From positions 64,001-128,000 of IMG/VR virus record IMGVR_UViG_3300044675_001501: 64,000 bases of DNA. One strand, given 5' to 3'. The DNA is from a virus. The translations under genes were made by a program, and so were the position numbers. Shown one piece after another: positions 51,035-57,576 of the stretch (positions are counted from its first letter, which is position 1; every line of letters starts with the position of its first letter). The notes beneath the pieces were generated by a model that saw nothing but the letters and a program-made list of their open reading frames with translations, ran no database searches and had not been told where the DNA came from.

Positions 51035-51428
51035 TGTCAGCCTCACAAAAGTTTTCAAAGTCTTCAACATTACCAGCGAACAAAACATTACCACTGTAAT
51101 CTTTTACCTTCACTTCGATACCTTTGTCAACGCAAGCACGAACGTAGTATTCATAATCTTGCCAAGCATCAGTGGTAGTAATTGGATATACATAGATACC
51201 ACCGACACCATCTTTAAGTTTGGCAATCAGTTGAGCAGCCAAGCAACCAGCACCATTTGCTATTTTAGCTGGTCCATTGCTAGGAATACCATTGACGATA
51301 GTCATGTTCTTTAGGAAAAAAGCAAGTTCAGAACCATGACCAGATGGGTAACCATCAAACTGTCGATAGATACAAACAAGTTTCTCACCGACACCATTCT
51401 CAACATAAGTCAAACAACGTGTACCCAT
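51027..51428 (-). CDS. Conserved phage protein
   Basis: 133 aa from ATG 51428. MGTRCLTYVENGVGEKLVCIYRQFDGYPSGHGSELAFFL is a conserved start in phage and bacterial unknown proteins. No activity known. Confidence 0.8.
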   Translation of the reverse strand: MGTRCLTYVENGVGEKLVCIYRQFDGYPSGHGSELAFFLKNMTIVNGIPSNGPAKIANGAGCLAAQLIAKLKDGVGGIYVYPITTTDAWQDYEYYVRACVDKGIEVKVKDYSGNVLFAGNVEDFENFCEADNG

Positions 51429-51430
51429 AA

Positions 51431-51664
51431 TCAACCCCAATCTTTCTTATCACCAAACTTTTCGTTGTACTCATATCCAGCCATGTACTCAACAATCTGT
51501 TCTGGGGTCATATCTTTACCCTCTACACGTTCAGACTGAGAAGTTGCGCCGACGTAGTAGTGAATATCGATACCACGACCATAGTAAGAATCAGCCGAAC
51601 CACGATCGAATGGACCACCGTGGCGAGTGTCGTATAGTTTGCCATTATAAAATCCGTACATCAT
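51431..51664 (-). CDS. Conserved small phage protein
   Basis: 77 aa. GFYNGKLYDTRHGGPFDRGSADSYYGRG with MTPEQIVEYMAGYEYN is common in phages. Unknown. Confidence 0.75.
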   Translation of the reverse strand: MMYGFYNGKLYDTRHGGPFDRGSADSYYGRGIDIHYYVGATSQSERVEGKDMTPEQIVEYMAGYEYNEKFGDKKDWG

Positions 51665-51909
51665 TCGTCTCCGTAGTAGCCGTAATCTTCATCAGTACCG
51701 AACCCTGCCGATGCCATTGCTGAATCAAAGTCACCGTCCATGCTGTCATCGTAATCAGAATCAAAGTCATCAACGATGCCGTAGTCAGCAGCGATTTGAT
51801 CAATCGTCTCAACCTGCTCGCCGAAGTAGTTCGCTACTTCGGTAGTAGTATAACCTTCGCACAGCATAGTAACGATGTCAGTAACCTTTTGTTTCATCAC
51901 ACCCATATT
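51661..51909 (-). CDS. Small protein, HTH-like N-terminus, acidic tail
   Basis: 82 aa from ATG 51909 (GGGAGATTAAT upstream). VTDIVTMLCEGYTTTEVANYFGEQVETIDQIAADY looks like a helix-turn-helix; the last 40 residues are Asp/Gly/Tyr-rich. Could be a small regulator; unproven. Confidence 0.65.
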   Translation of the reverse strand, partial: NMGVMKQKVTDIVTMLCEGYTTTEVANYFGEQVETIDQIAADYGIVDDFDSDYDDSMDGDFDSAMASAGFGTDEDYGYYGDE

Positions 51910-52195
51910 AATCTCCCGAATCAATTTGATAACGATCACCACAATGTTTGCAGGTATATTCAGTCAAACAACGACCAACATTTTTGCTAGAATACTCATG
52001 AGTGCAGGGAGTACCATCAGGTCTAGCATTCACTTCACCAGTAGGGCGACCAAACATATATTGACCACCGCAATTAGTACACTCAAAGGTATCAGTTACT
52101 TTATCGTAACCAGCGATAACGCTTTTATACTTGTTATCACCAGCAGGTACACGACCAGAACCATTACAAACAGGACAAACACATTTCAACATCAA
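51908..52195 (-). CDS. DnaJ-type zinc-finger small protein
   Basis: 95 aa. CPVCNGSGR, CTNCGG and CKHCGD repeats, the CxxCxGxG style of DnaJ zinc fingers. Function unknown. Confidence 0.7.
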   Translation of the reverse strand: MMLKCVCPVCNGSGRVPAGDNKYKSVIAGYDKVTDTFECTNCGGQYMFGRPTGEVNARPDGTPCTHEYSSKNVGRCLTEYTCKHCGDRYQIDSGD

Positions 52196-52353
52196 ACTTT
52201 CTCCATGGCACGAACGCCAGAAAACATAATCAATAAACCTACCGAAGCCAACGCAGCTTGAACCAGAAGATCAGCATTCGGATCAAAGTCAAGAGTGCCA
52301 ACTGCACCGAATGCGATCAGGAAACCAACAGCCAAACGAATAGAACCCTTCAT
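52192..52353 (-). CDS. Small membrane protein
   Basis: 53 aa: helices RLAVGFLIAFGAVGTL and LASVGLLIMFSGVRA. ATGA overlap downstream. Confidence 0.65.
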   Translation of the reverse strand: MKGSIRLAVGFLIAFGAVGTLDFDPNADLLVQAALASVGLLIMFSGVRAMEKV

Positions 52354-52598
52354 TATACAAACTCCTCATCGCGAGACATCATCTCAAACTGCTTTTCGCG
52401 TTCCTCATAGTTCAAGCGAGTCTCAAACTCATCGATAGATTGCTTCAACATCTTAGCAGCAAATTCCTTGTTGGTATAACCATCAAGCAGGTTAGACGTC
52501 AGAGACTGCAGATAACCAGAGGAATGAGCATAGTTACCGTAAACCTTATACGACAGGTCAACAAACTGCTTCACAAGATCAGAGTAGTTAGTCTTCAT
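52353..52598 (-). CDS. Small early protein
   Basis: 81 aa from ATG 52598 (AAAAGGAAAAGAA upstream). NKEFAAKMLKQSIDEFETRLNYEEREKQFEMM is helical. First gene behind a strong promoter. Confidence 0.7.
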   Translation of the reverse strand: MKTNYSDLVKQFVDLSYKVYGNYAHSSGYLQSLTSNLLDGYTNKEFAAKMLKQSIDEFETRLNYEEREKQFEMMSRDEEFV

Positions 52599-52628
52599 TT
52601 TCTTTTCCTTTTCAACTTTCATGCAATA

Positions 52629-52657
52629 ATTATACCGCAACCCTGAATTAATGTAAA
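52629..52657 (-). promoter_or_regulatory. Early sigma-70-type promoter
   Basis: Minus strand TTTACA, 17-bp spacer beginning TTAA, TATAAT. Confidence 0.88.
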
Positions 52658-52662
52658 GCACT

Positions 52663-52857
52663 TTATTGCGCATCTCCGAAAACAGCCGAGCGAGTCGGGA
52701 AACCAGCAGCGATGCCAGTTGACAGTTGGAAAGTTTTTGTTTGCTTCGCACGTGCCTTTGACTTTGGCGCTTTGCGTGGTTTGTAGACCGTAACCTGAAC
52801 ACCCAGTTCTGGGTCGGTATAGGTATAGAGGACGTTTCTTTGTTTACGCTCAGACAT
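52663..52857 (-). CDS. Small basic early protein
   Basis: 64 aa from ATG 52857 (AAAGGAGATGCAAAA upstream). Central basic run (KPRKAPKSKARAKQTK) suggests nucleic-acid binding. Confidence 0.7.
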   Translation of the reverse strand: MSERKQRNVLYTYTDPELGVQVTVYKPRKAPKSKARAKQTKTFQLSTGIAAGFPTRSAVFGDAQ

Positions 52858-52890
52858 TTTTGCATCTCCTTTATCAACTTTCATACCTAT

Positions 52891-52919
52891 ATTATACAGG
52901 AAAGCCGAATTAAAGGCAA
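52891..52919 (-). promoter_or_regulatory. Early sigma-70-type promoter
   Basis: Minus strand TTGCCT, 17-bp spacer beginning TTAA, TATAAT. Confidence 0.85.
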
Positions 52920-52931
52920 GCAAAATGTAGC

Positions 52932-52956
52932 ATACCCCTACGGTTTGTAGGGGTAT
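52932..52956. repeat. ATACCCCTAC palindrome, copy 3
   Basis: ATACCCCTAC-GGTTT-GTAGGGGTAT, perfect 10-bp stem, 12 bp upstream of the -35. Confidence 0.88.
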
Positions 52957-52993
52957 AAAAGTCCTTTAAAATCAAGGACTTGTGTGGGGGTAA

Positions 52994-53035
52994 GAAAAAA
53001 ACCCCTGCAGGAAGGTAATCCAACAGGGGTTTTTA
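52994..53035 (-). terminator. Rho-independent terminator after the tRNA array
   Basis: Minus strand AACCCCTG, 18-nt loop, CAGGGGTT followed by five further Ts. A second, weaker stem (AAGTCCTT/AAGGACTT) follows at about 52960-52982. Confidence 0.85.
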
Positions 53036-53074
53036 TAGCCAAAAGGGACGGTGATCCGCCATTGGCTCGGTTTT

Positions 53075-53157
53075 TGGTGCCCCAAGCGAGACTCGAACTC
53101 GCACGCTTGCGCACTGGCTTCTAAGACCAGCGTGTCTACCAATTCCACCATCGGGGC
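53075..53157 (-). tRNA. tRNA-Leu(TAG)
   Basis: Class II tRNA; anticodon loop CTTAGAA, long variable arm, T-arm GCGAG/CTCGC, encoded CCA. Confidence 0.92.
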
Positions 53158-53163
53158 ATTTCC

Positions 53164-53239
53164 TGGTGCTGGTTGTCGGATTCGAACTGACGACCTACTG
53201 CTTACAAGGCAGTTGCTCTACCAACTGAGCTAAACCAGC
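53164..53239 (-). tRNA. tRNA-Thr(TGT)
   Basis: Acceptor GCTGGTT/AACCAGC, anticodon loop CTTGTAA, T-loop TTCGAAT, encoded CCA. Confidence 0.94.
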
Positions 53240-53240
53240 A

Positions 53241-53417
53241 TTAATCTTTTAAATCTTCATCATCATATTTTGTTTCATCAATTGGTCTTCCCATTAATTT
53301 CTCGCCATCTTCATTTCGCTTATCTTTTTTCTTGAAGATATTGTTCCAATTGTTGTCGAACTCTTCTTTTGATACGCTAAATGGGCGAGGTGAACTTCCC
53401 TTTCCACCGTCACTCAT
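53241..53417 (-). CDS. Conserved small phage protein inside the tRNA array
   Basis: 58 aa (MSDGGKGSSPRPFSVSKEEFDNNWNNIF... DETKYDDEDLKD). This start and length are common in T4-like phages. Shine-Dalgarno AGGAGTAAAAA. Unknown function. Confidence 0.8.
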   Translation of the reverse strand: MSDGGKGSSPRPFSVSKEEFDNNWNNIFKKKDKRNEDGEKLMGRPIDETKYDDEDLKD

Positions 53418-53434
53418 TTTTTACTCCTAAAGCA

Positions 53435-53509
53435 TGGAGCGGATAGTCGGGTTCGAACCGACGACATTCTGCTTGGCAAGCAGACATTCTACCACTGAAT
53501 TATATCCGC
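53435..53509 (-). tRNA. tRNA-Gly(GCC)
   Basis: Acceptor GCGGATA/TATCCGC, anticodon loop TTGCCAA, discriminator U, encoded CCA. Confidence 0.94.
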
Positions 53510-53516
53510 ACTAAAT

Positions 53517-53594
53517 TGGTCGGAGTGGCAGGATTCGAACCTGCGACCCCCTGCTCCCAAAGCAGGTGCACTAGCCAGACTGTGCTACACTCCG
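53517..53594 (-). tRNA. tRNA-Pro(TGG)
   Basis: Acceptor CGGAGTG/CACTCCG, anticodon loop TTTGGGA, T-loop TTCGAAT, encoded CCA. Confidence 0.94.
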
Positions 53595-53603
53595 AATGAA
53601 CTT

Positions 53604-54167
53604 TTATTTATATCTTACTTCAGCATTAAATGCTAAAGAAATTCTATCATCTTTATTTTCGTTTGGCACTACATAGTGCATCAACCACGAAGGAAAGATA
53701 ATCAAACTGCCTGTCTTTGGTTGAACCGAAACGACAGACTGCGTAAAACTATTTTGTTCTTTGATCATACTACTATACAAAACATGGTGATGCGCATTGT
53801 TTGGTGTCATGAATTCTATCAACGAACAACCATCTTCTGCCTTTGGATAATACACACCAGAGAAAACGGTATTCGGTCTCTCACCATGGTTGTGTGGTAT
53901 ACCGATATACTGATTACTGTTTATGTTAGCCCAAGCCATATAGACTGCCTGGTATGCCTTATCAGTCAAACCAAAATGCTTATGAAGACCATTTAATCTA
54001 ACTGTTATTTCTTGAAACAACTTGTTGAGCTCAGGCTCAGCACCAGTAAAGTAGATACTTGTTTCTGATGTTTTCTGTTTCTCGTAGCACAACTTAATGA
54101 TTGAATCGTTATCTATATTCAAATCATCAGAGGCAATAAAGTTAGTAAATATATGTTCAATCTGCAT
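53604..54167 (-). CDS. 2OG-Fe(II) oxygenase family protein
   Basis: 187 aa. Double-stranded beta-helix core with an iron-binding pattern: HNHGERPNTVFSGVYYP near residue 90 and SLIIFPSWLMHYVVPNENKDDRISLAFN near 155 (His plus distal Arg for 2-oxoglutarate). This is the TIGR02466-like type frequent in marine T4-like phages. Substrate unknown. It sits within the tRNA array on the same strand. Confidence 0.85.
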   Translation of the reverse strand: MQIEHIFTNFIASDDLNIDNDSIIKLCYEKQKTSETSIYFTGAEPELNKLFQEITVRLNGLHKHFGLTDKAYQAVYMAWANINSNQYIGIPHNHGERPNTVFSGVYYPKAEDGCSLIEFMTPNNAHHHVLYSSMIKEQNSFTQSVVSVQPKTGSLIIFPSWLMHYVVPNENKDDRISLAFNAEVRYK

Positions 54168-54178
54168 AAGAATTTTGT

Positions 54179-54254
54179 TGGTAGGGGTACAGGGACTCGA
54201 ACCCTGAACTTATCGGTTAAAAGCCGATTACTCTAGCCATTGAGTTATACCCCC
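54179..54254 (-). tRNA. tRNA-Lys(TTT)
   Basis: Anticodon loop CTTTTAA; acceptor GGGGGTA/TACCCCT (G1:U72 wobble), encoded CCA. Confidence 0.9.
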
Positions 54255-54257
54255 ATA

Positions 54258-54333
54258 TGGTCCCTGCGGTGAGAATCGAACTCACTCCTCATTGATTAAG
54301 AGTCAAGTGCGCAAACCTTTACGCTACACAGGG
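54258..54333 (-). tRNA. tRNA-Lys(CTT)
   Basis: Anticodon loop CTCTTAA gives CTT; acceptor CCCTGTG/CGCAGGG, encoded CCA. The outer anticodon pair is a mismatch. Confidence 0.85.
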
Positions 54334-54445
54334 TTGGATCGTACTGTTTTGATTTTACGTGCCAACCCTAGACCATACGGGAATCTAGAGTGACACTAGA
54401 GTTTACCTCGTTTCATGTCATTCTCCTAAAAATTAAACTACTAAA

Positions 54446-54517
54446 ACAACAGGATGTCTTTTTGCGTTTTACAATTACAAGTTGTATGCATTTTGATTGC
54501 TGCAAACATCCTAAAAC
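54446..54517 (-). other. Inter-tRNA hairpin element 1 with anticodon-arm mimic
   Basis: On the minus strand it follows tRNA-Met CCA directly: GTTTTAGGATGT ... ACATCCTGTTGT (7-bp outer stem, 54451-54457 with 54506-54512), CAGCA after the 5' arm, and a central TACAA-CTTGTAA-TTGTA (54470-54486), a perfect 5-bp stem with a 7-nt loop carrying U33 and triplet TGT. Confidence 0.65.
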
Positions 54518-54594
54518 TGGTAGCGGGAGCAGGAATCGAACCTACCTCATTCAAGCGTATGAAACTTGCTAGTTACCCAGAACTATATCCCGCA
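54518..54594 (-). tRNA. tRNA-Met(CAT), possibly initiator-like or Ile2-type
   Basis: Anticodon loop TTCATAC; acceptor TGCGGGA/TCCCGCT with a mismatched 1-72 pair, a feature of initiator tRNAs, but the three G-C pairs of initiator anticodon stems are absent. Encoded CCA. Confidence 0.85.
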
Positions 54595-54708
54595 ACAAAA
54601 TCGTGCTATGTTCAACCTTGCAAGTAGAACTCTCGTCGCAGTCTGAGAAGCATCCATCCTAGGAAGGAGAGGCTATCCTGCCATACCGTAAAGCGACGGT
54701 ATGCATCT
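54595..54708 (-). other. Structured spacer between tRNA-Met and tRNA-Asp
   Basis: 114 bp without an ORF. Minus strand contains ATACCGT-CGCTTT-ACGGTAT and TTCTC...GAGAG stems. It may be a degenerate tRNA or a processing element; no cloverleaf can be closed. Confidence 0.4.
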
Positions 54709-54783
54709 TGGCGGTCCCAAGGGGTAACGATCCCCTTCTTTATGCGTGACAGGCATACGTGCGTCCATGAACACTTTGGAACC
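54709..54783 (-). tRNA. tRNA-Asp(GTC)
   Basis: Acceptor GGTTCCA/TGGGACC, D-arm GTGT/GCAC, anticodon loop CTGTCAC, T-loop ATCGTTA, discriminator G, encoded CCA. Confidence 0.92.
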
Positions 54784-54788
54784 AGATT

Positions 54789-54911
54789 CATTTTGTTGAG
54801 TACTCTGCACTATATGCCTCGCTCAACAGCTTTACTCGAGTTTACTGTTTATTGCTTCGGTTACATAACGCTTGATCATGCCTCTGTGCTTACAAAGCAC
54901 TCAACAAAATG
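54789..54911 (-). repeat. Spacer bounded by a 13-bp perfect inverted repeat
   Basis: CATTTTGTTGAGT (54789-54801) and ACTCAACAAAATG (54899-54911); the right arm overlaps the CCA of tRNA-Ala. The inside includes GTGC-TTTGTAA-GCAC, another anticodon-arm-like hairpin. Confidence 0.8.
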
Positions 54912-54985
54912 GTGGAGGATAACGGGATCGAACCGATGACCTTTAGCTTGCAAAGCTACTGCTCTCCCAGCTGAGCTAATCCCCC
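54910..54985 (-). tRNA. tRNA-Ala(TGC)
   Basis: Acceptor GGGGGAT/ATCCTCC with G3:U70, anticodon loop TTTGCAA, encoded CCA. Confidence 0.93.
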
Positions 54986-55110
54986 ACGGTGTTCGGTCAG
55001 CCCCACCAGCGCTACCGAACAGATGTCGTTCTCACAACGAATCCCCACATCATGCCTCAAGCGTAGTTTTCGACCCACGACTTAGAGAGGACTTATCGAA
55101 CTATACAAGT
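54986..55110 (-). other. Structured leader upstream of tRNA-Ala
   Basis: Between the promoter at 55111 and tRNA-Ala. Minus-strand hairpins: GATGT...ACATC (about 55023-55054) and TGTTCGGT...ACCGAACA (about 54989-55022). No ORF. Confidence 0.5.
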
Positions 55111-55139
55111 ATTATATAACAAGTAGCATTTAAAGTCAA
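55111..55139 (-). promoter_or_regulatory. Promoter for tRNA-Ala and downstream tRNAs
   Basis: Minus strand TTGACT, 17-bp spacer beginning TTAA, TATAAT; overlaps the HNH gene end. Confidence 0.85.
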
Positions 55140-55690
55140 GCATGCAATCTACTGTTTTTTGGCACACCTGACAATAGATACTCCATTTGGTCAGCAAGAA
55201 TGTTGCGATTCAACAGAATCATATGTTCGTAATGATTTGGTTCATATGGAACATACAATAATTTCATGTTGATGTCTTCAAGCAATCTCCGACCTTTCTT
55301 CATGTTACATGGTTTACATGCAGTAACTACGTTAGTCCAAGTATCTTCACCACCTTCACATCTAGGTATGACATGGTCACGAGATAGATGCGGTGTAGTA
55401 AAATGATCACCACAGTAAGCACAAACATGTTTGTCTCTAGAGAACAAAGATTTGTTAGTTAGCACAACTCTACCAAACTTTTCGATAGAGAATCCGCTAC
55501 CCTTTACCGCAATGATAGATGGTGTTGATAACACAGACTCAACCCCATGGTTGTTTACACCACCACGGAATGTTGCTAATGTTTCACCGAGAGACCACAC
55601 AACCATGCCTTTCGCATGATACGTGATAGCATCTTCAAAATTTATCCATCTTCTAGGTAAACCAGAAGCGTCTAGTGCTAGGACATTCAT
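55136..55690 (-). CDS. HNH endonuclease
   Basis: 184 aa. HNH domain at about 90-145: CAYCGDHF, LSRDHVIPRCEGGEDTWTNVVTACKPCNMKKGRRL, with both CxxC pairs and the catalytic DHVIP His. N-terminal NVLALDASGLPRRWINFEDAI is the usual start of free-standing phage HNH proteins. It interrupts the tRNA array, as homing endonucleases often do. Confidence 0.92.
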   Translation of the reverse strand: MNVLALDASGLPRRWINFEDAITYHAKGMVVWSLGETLATFRGGVNNHGVESVLSTPSIIAVKGSGFSIEKFGRVVLTNKSLFSRDKHVCAYCGDHFTTPHLSRDHVIPRCEGGEDTWTNVVTACKPCNMKKGRRLLEDINMKLLYVPYEPNHYEHMILLNRNILADQMEYLLSGVPKNSRLHA

Positions 55691-55725
55691 CTCATCTCCT
55701 TGTTCCTCTTAAAGAAAATATTTAT

Positions 55726-55800
55726 TGGTGGTGATAGTAGGATTCGAACCTACGATAACTTCCGTATGAAGAAAGCGCATTACCACTTTGCTATATCACC
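55726..55800 (-). tRNA. tRNA-Met(CAT), second
   Basis: Acceptor GGTGATA/TATCACC, anticodon loop TTCATAC, T-loop TTCGAAT, encoded CCA. One of the two CAT tRNAs could be the Ile(AUA) type. Confidence 0.9.
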
Positions 55801-55852
55801 ATGGTTGCTGATTACTTATCCTACTATACGCCATCAGCAAAGGCGAGTTCTT

Positions 55853-55928
55853 TGGGGTGTCCTATGGGGAACGATCCCATACTATCGCTTTCACAGAGCG
55901 AGGTGCGAACCTCTACACTAAGGACACC
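55853..55928 (-). tRNA. tRNA-His(GTG)
   Basis: Anticodon loop CTGTGAA; extra G-1 paired with discriminator C73, the histidine identity pair; acceptor GTGTCCT/AGGACAC. An 8-bp inverted repeat (TTGCTGAT/ATCAGCAA, 55805-55840) lies just downstream. Confidence 0.94.
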
Positions 55929-56041
55929 ATAGATTCGAAAACTAACAAGGAACTGACTATTACATGATGCCGAAGTCATTACCACATCAAACCCTTGCTA
56001 AACTCTTTTCAGAGACGGATCGTTTCTTTCCGTTTTATTTT

Positions 56042-56116
56042 TGGCAGGGATGCTAGGATTCGAACCTAGTCTAGTTGAGTCAAAGTCAACTGTGCTCGCC
56101 GATACACTACACCCCA
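56042..56116 (-). tRNA. tRNA-Gln(TTG)
   Basis: Anticodon loop CTTTGAC, acceptor TGGGGTG/CATCCCT (1-72 unpaired), discriminator G, encoded CCA. Confidence 0.9.
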
Positions 56117-56122
56117 ACAGCT

Positions 56123-56198
56123 TGGCACCCCATGAAGGAATCGAACCTCCACCACGACGTTCGTAGCATCGTATGATTATCCATTTCACCAATGGGGC
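56123..56198 (-). tRNA. tRNA-Arg(ACG)
   Basis: Anticodon loop CTACGAA, acceptor GCCCCAT/ATGGGGT, T-loop TTCGATT, encoded CCA. A34 would need TadA editing to inosine. Confidence 0.9.
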
Positions 56199-56267
56199 AA
56201 TACAACAGGATTCGCTTTTGCTTTATTTCCAGTAAAGTTATTTGTATGCTGAAAGAATCCTAAAACT
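56199..56267 (-). other. Inter-tRNA hairpin element 2 with anticodon-arm mimic
   Basis: Follows tRNA-Val CCA: GTTTTAGGATTC ... GAATCCTGTTGT (7-bp outer stem, 56207-56213 with 56255-56261), CAGCA, and a central CTTTA-CTGGAAA-TAAAG (56221-56237), a 5-bp stem with a 7-nt loop and triplet GGA after U33. Confidence 0.65.
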
Positions 56268-56342
56268 TGGTGCATCGTGAGAGGGTTGAACTCCCGACCT
56301 CCACTTTGTAAGAGTGGCACTCTACCACTGAGTTAACGATGC
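56268..56342 (-). tRNA. tRNA-Val(TAC)
   Basis: Acceptor GCATCGT/ACGATGC, anticodon loop CTTACAA, T-arm GGGAG/CTCTC, encoded CCA. Confidence 0.93.
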
Positions 56343-56538
56343 GAAATTATTGCTTAGGCTACGTGGTTTCTAGTCATCGCCCCTATGCTGAGTTGTTACT
56401 CTGTCCACATTATGTTGAATATCTGTCACGCATAATGAACGCTGCTATGTTGTCTGCTCTGCATTGCGCTGACGGTGCCATAGCCACCGAGCTACTATCG
56501 TCGCCACACGCCACTTTCAGGAAAGTGGTAACCAGAAC
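56343..56538 (-). other. Structured spacer between tRNA-Asn and tRNA-Val
   Basis: 196 bp without a supported ORF. Minus strand shows a perfect CCACTTT-CCTG-AAAGTGG hairpin (about 56509-56526) and a GGTGGC...GCACC-type stem. Nature unknown. Confidence 0.4.
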
Positions 56539-56614
56539 TGGCTGCCAAGGTAGGGATCGAACCTACGACCAATTGATTAACAGTCAACTGCTACTACCGC
56601 TGAGCTACTTGGCA
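56539..56614 (-). tRNA. tRNA-Asn(GTT)
   Basis: Acceptor TGCCAAG/CTTGGCA, anticodon loop CTGTTAA, discriminator G, encoded CCA. Confidence 0.94.
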
Positions 56615-56623
56615 ATAAACTTT

Positions 56624-56698
56624 TGGTACCCATGGGTGGGAACGATCCACCGACCCTCGCCTTATCAAGACGATGCTCTACCACTGAGCTACATGGGT
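56624..56698 (-). tRNA. tRNA-Ile(GAT)
   Basis: Acceptor ACCCATG/CATGGGT, anticodon loop TTGATAA, T-loop ATCGTTC, encoded CCA. Confidence 0.92.
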
Positions 56699-56700
56699 AT

Positions 56701-56788
56701 TGGTGGGTGGTGATGGTAACGCTCCACGAACTCGACTTCCTATCTCTTAGAGTAACGGTTTTACAGACCGCCGACAGGGGCACCACCC
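56701..56788 (-). tRNA. tRNA-Tyr(GTA)
   Basis: Class II tRNA with long variable arm; acceptor GGGTGGT/ACCACCC, anticodon loop CTGTAAA, encoded CCA. Confidence 0.9.
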
Positions 56789-56792
56789 AATA

Positions 56793-56873
56793 ACCATACT
56801 AAAGCACACTATCTCAACTTAATGTTTATCAATTCGCCGAAGCAGTCTGACACACAGTGTGCTTTAGTATGGT
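56793..56873 (-). repeat. Spacer bounded by an 18-bp perfect inverted repeat
   Basis: ACCATACTAAAGCACACT (56793-56810) and AGTGTGCTTTAGTATGGT (56856-56873). The right arm contains the CCA and discriminator of tRNA-Glu. The loop is 45 nt with a GC-TTCG-GC tetraloop. Confidence 0.88.
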
Positions 56874-56944
56874 ACACGGTACGGGAATCGAACCCGTCTT
56901 CCTACCTTGAAAGGGTAATGTCCTAACCAATAGACGAACCGTGC
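56870..56944 (-). tRNA. tRNA-Glu(TTC)
   Basis: Acceptor GCACGGT/ACCGTGT, anticodon loop CTTTCAA, T-loop TTCGATT, encoded CCA. Confidence 0.92.
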
Positions 56945-56987
56945 ATTGCGTATCAAATTTTTAAAGAATCTTAACAACTTAGACGAT

Positions 56988-57016
56988 AGTATATACGAAT
57001 TAAAAATTAAAGTAAA
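56988..57016 (-). promoter_or_regulatory. Promoter for tRNA-Glu and downstream tRNAs
   Basis: Minus strand TTTACT, 17-bp spacer beginning TTAA, TATACT. Confidence 0.8.
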
Positions 57017-57025
57017 GCACTTTTT

Positions 57026-57100
57026 TGGAGCACGCAGTAGGAATCGAACCTACGAACATCTGTTTTGCAGACAGCTACCTTACCATTCAGTCATGCGTGC
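57026..57100 (-). tRNA. tRNA-Cys(GCA)
   Basis: Acceptor GCACGCA/TGCGTGC, anticodon loop CTGCAAA, discriminator U as for cysteine, encoded CCA. Confidence 0.94.
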
Positions 57101-57185
57101 ATTATCGTATATCTTTTATCACCAACCACAACATAAACAAAAGGACTAACACTACCATTCCCCCATGATTGTTCTCCTTGTTAGT

Positions 57186-57280
57186 TGGTACTCCCGACAG
57201 GATTCGAACCTGTATCATCCCCTCATCTAGAGGCATCGCCGAGGTATAAGCTCGGAGTTTTACCGTTAAACTACAGGAGC
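57186..57280 (-). tRNA. tRNA with TAT anticodon (Ile-AUA) and long variable arm
   Basis: Acceptor GCTCCTG/CGGGAGT, D-arm GTTT/AAAC, anticodon arm CCGAG-CTTATAC-CTCGG, a variable region of about 25 nt that can form its own stem (GCCTC/GAGGG), T-arm ACAGG/CCTGT, encoded CCA. A TAT anticodon and a class II variable arm are both unusual for tRNA-Ile. Confidence 0.8.
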
Positions 57281-57285
57281 ACATT

Positions 57286-57377
57286 TGGCGGTGAGTGTGG
57301 GATTCGAACCCACGGTCCACATTTCTATGAACGACAGTTTAGCAAACTGCTGATTTAAGCCACTCATCCAACTCACC
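57286..57377 (-). tRNA. tRNA-Ser(GCT)
   Basis: Class II; acceptor GGTGAGT/ACTCACC, anticodon loop TTGCTAA, discriminator G, encoded CCA. Confidence 0.93.
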
Positions 57378-57385
57378 AAAATAAC

Positions 57386-57480
57386 AGAATCGTTTTAAGG
57401 TGGGAATCGAACCCACTCCGTTTGCTTGGAAGGCAAATGCTCTACCGATGAGCTACATAATTGTTTGCTGAACCGATTCT
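57386..57480 (-). pseudogene. Degenerate tRNA-Gly(TCC) inside inter-tRNA element 3
   Basis: D-arm GCTC/GAGC, anticodon arm TTTGC-CTTCCAA-GCAAA and T-arm GTGGG/CCCAC are intact, but acceptor strands AATTATG and CTTAAAA pair at only four of seven positions and there is no CCA. The whole is enclosed by AGAATCG/CGATTCT (57386-57392 with 57474-57480), the element-3 outer stem. An intact tRNA-Gly(TCC) is at 38111. Confidence 0.7.
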
Positions 57481-57486
57481 TAAACT

Positions 57487-57576
57487 TGGCGGAAGCGGTG
57501 AGATTCGAACTCACGGAACATTTCTGTTCGTCTGTTTTCAAGACAGGTGCAATAAACCAGACTCTGCCACACTTCC
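57487..57576 (-). tRNA. tRNA-Ser(TGA)
   Basis: Class II; acceptor GGAAGTG/CGCTTCC, anticodon loop CTTGAAA, discriminator G, encoded CCA. Confidence 0.92.

Noticed and set aside
53596-53603. TATAAATA boxes at about 53600 and 58338 as late promoters
   Set aside because: They match the T4 late box but lead into tRNA genes that have early promoters; in AT-rich DNA such matches are expected by chance.
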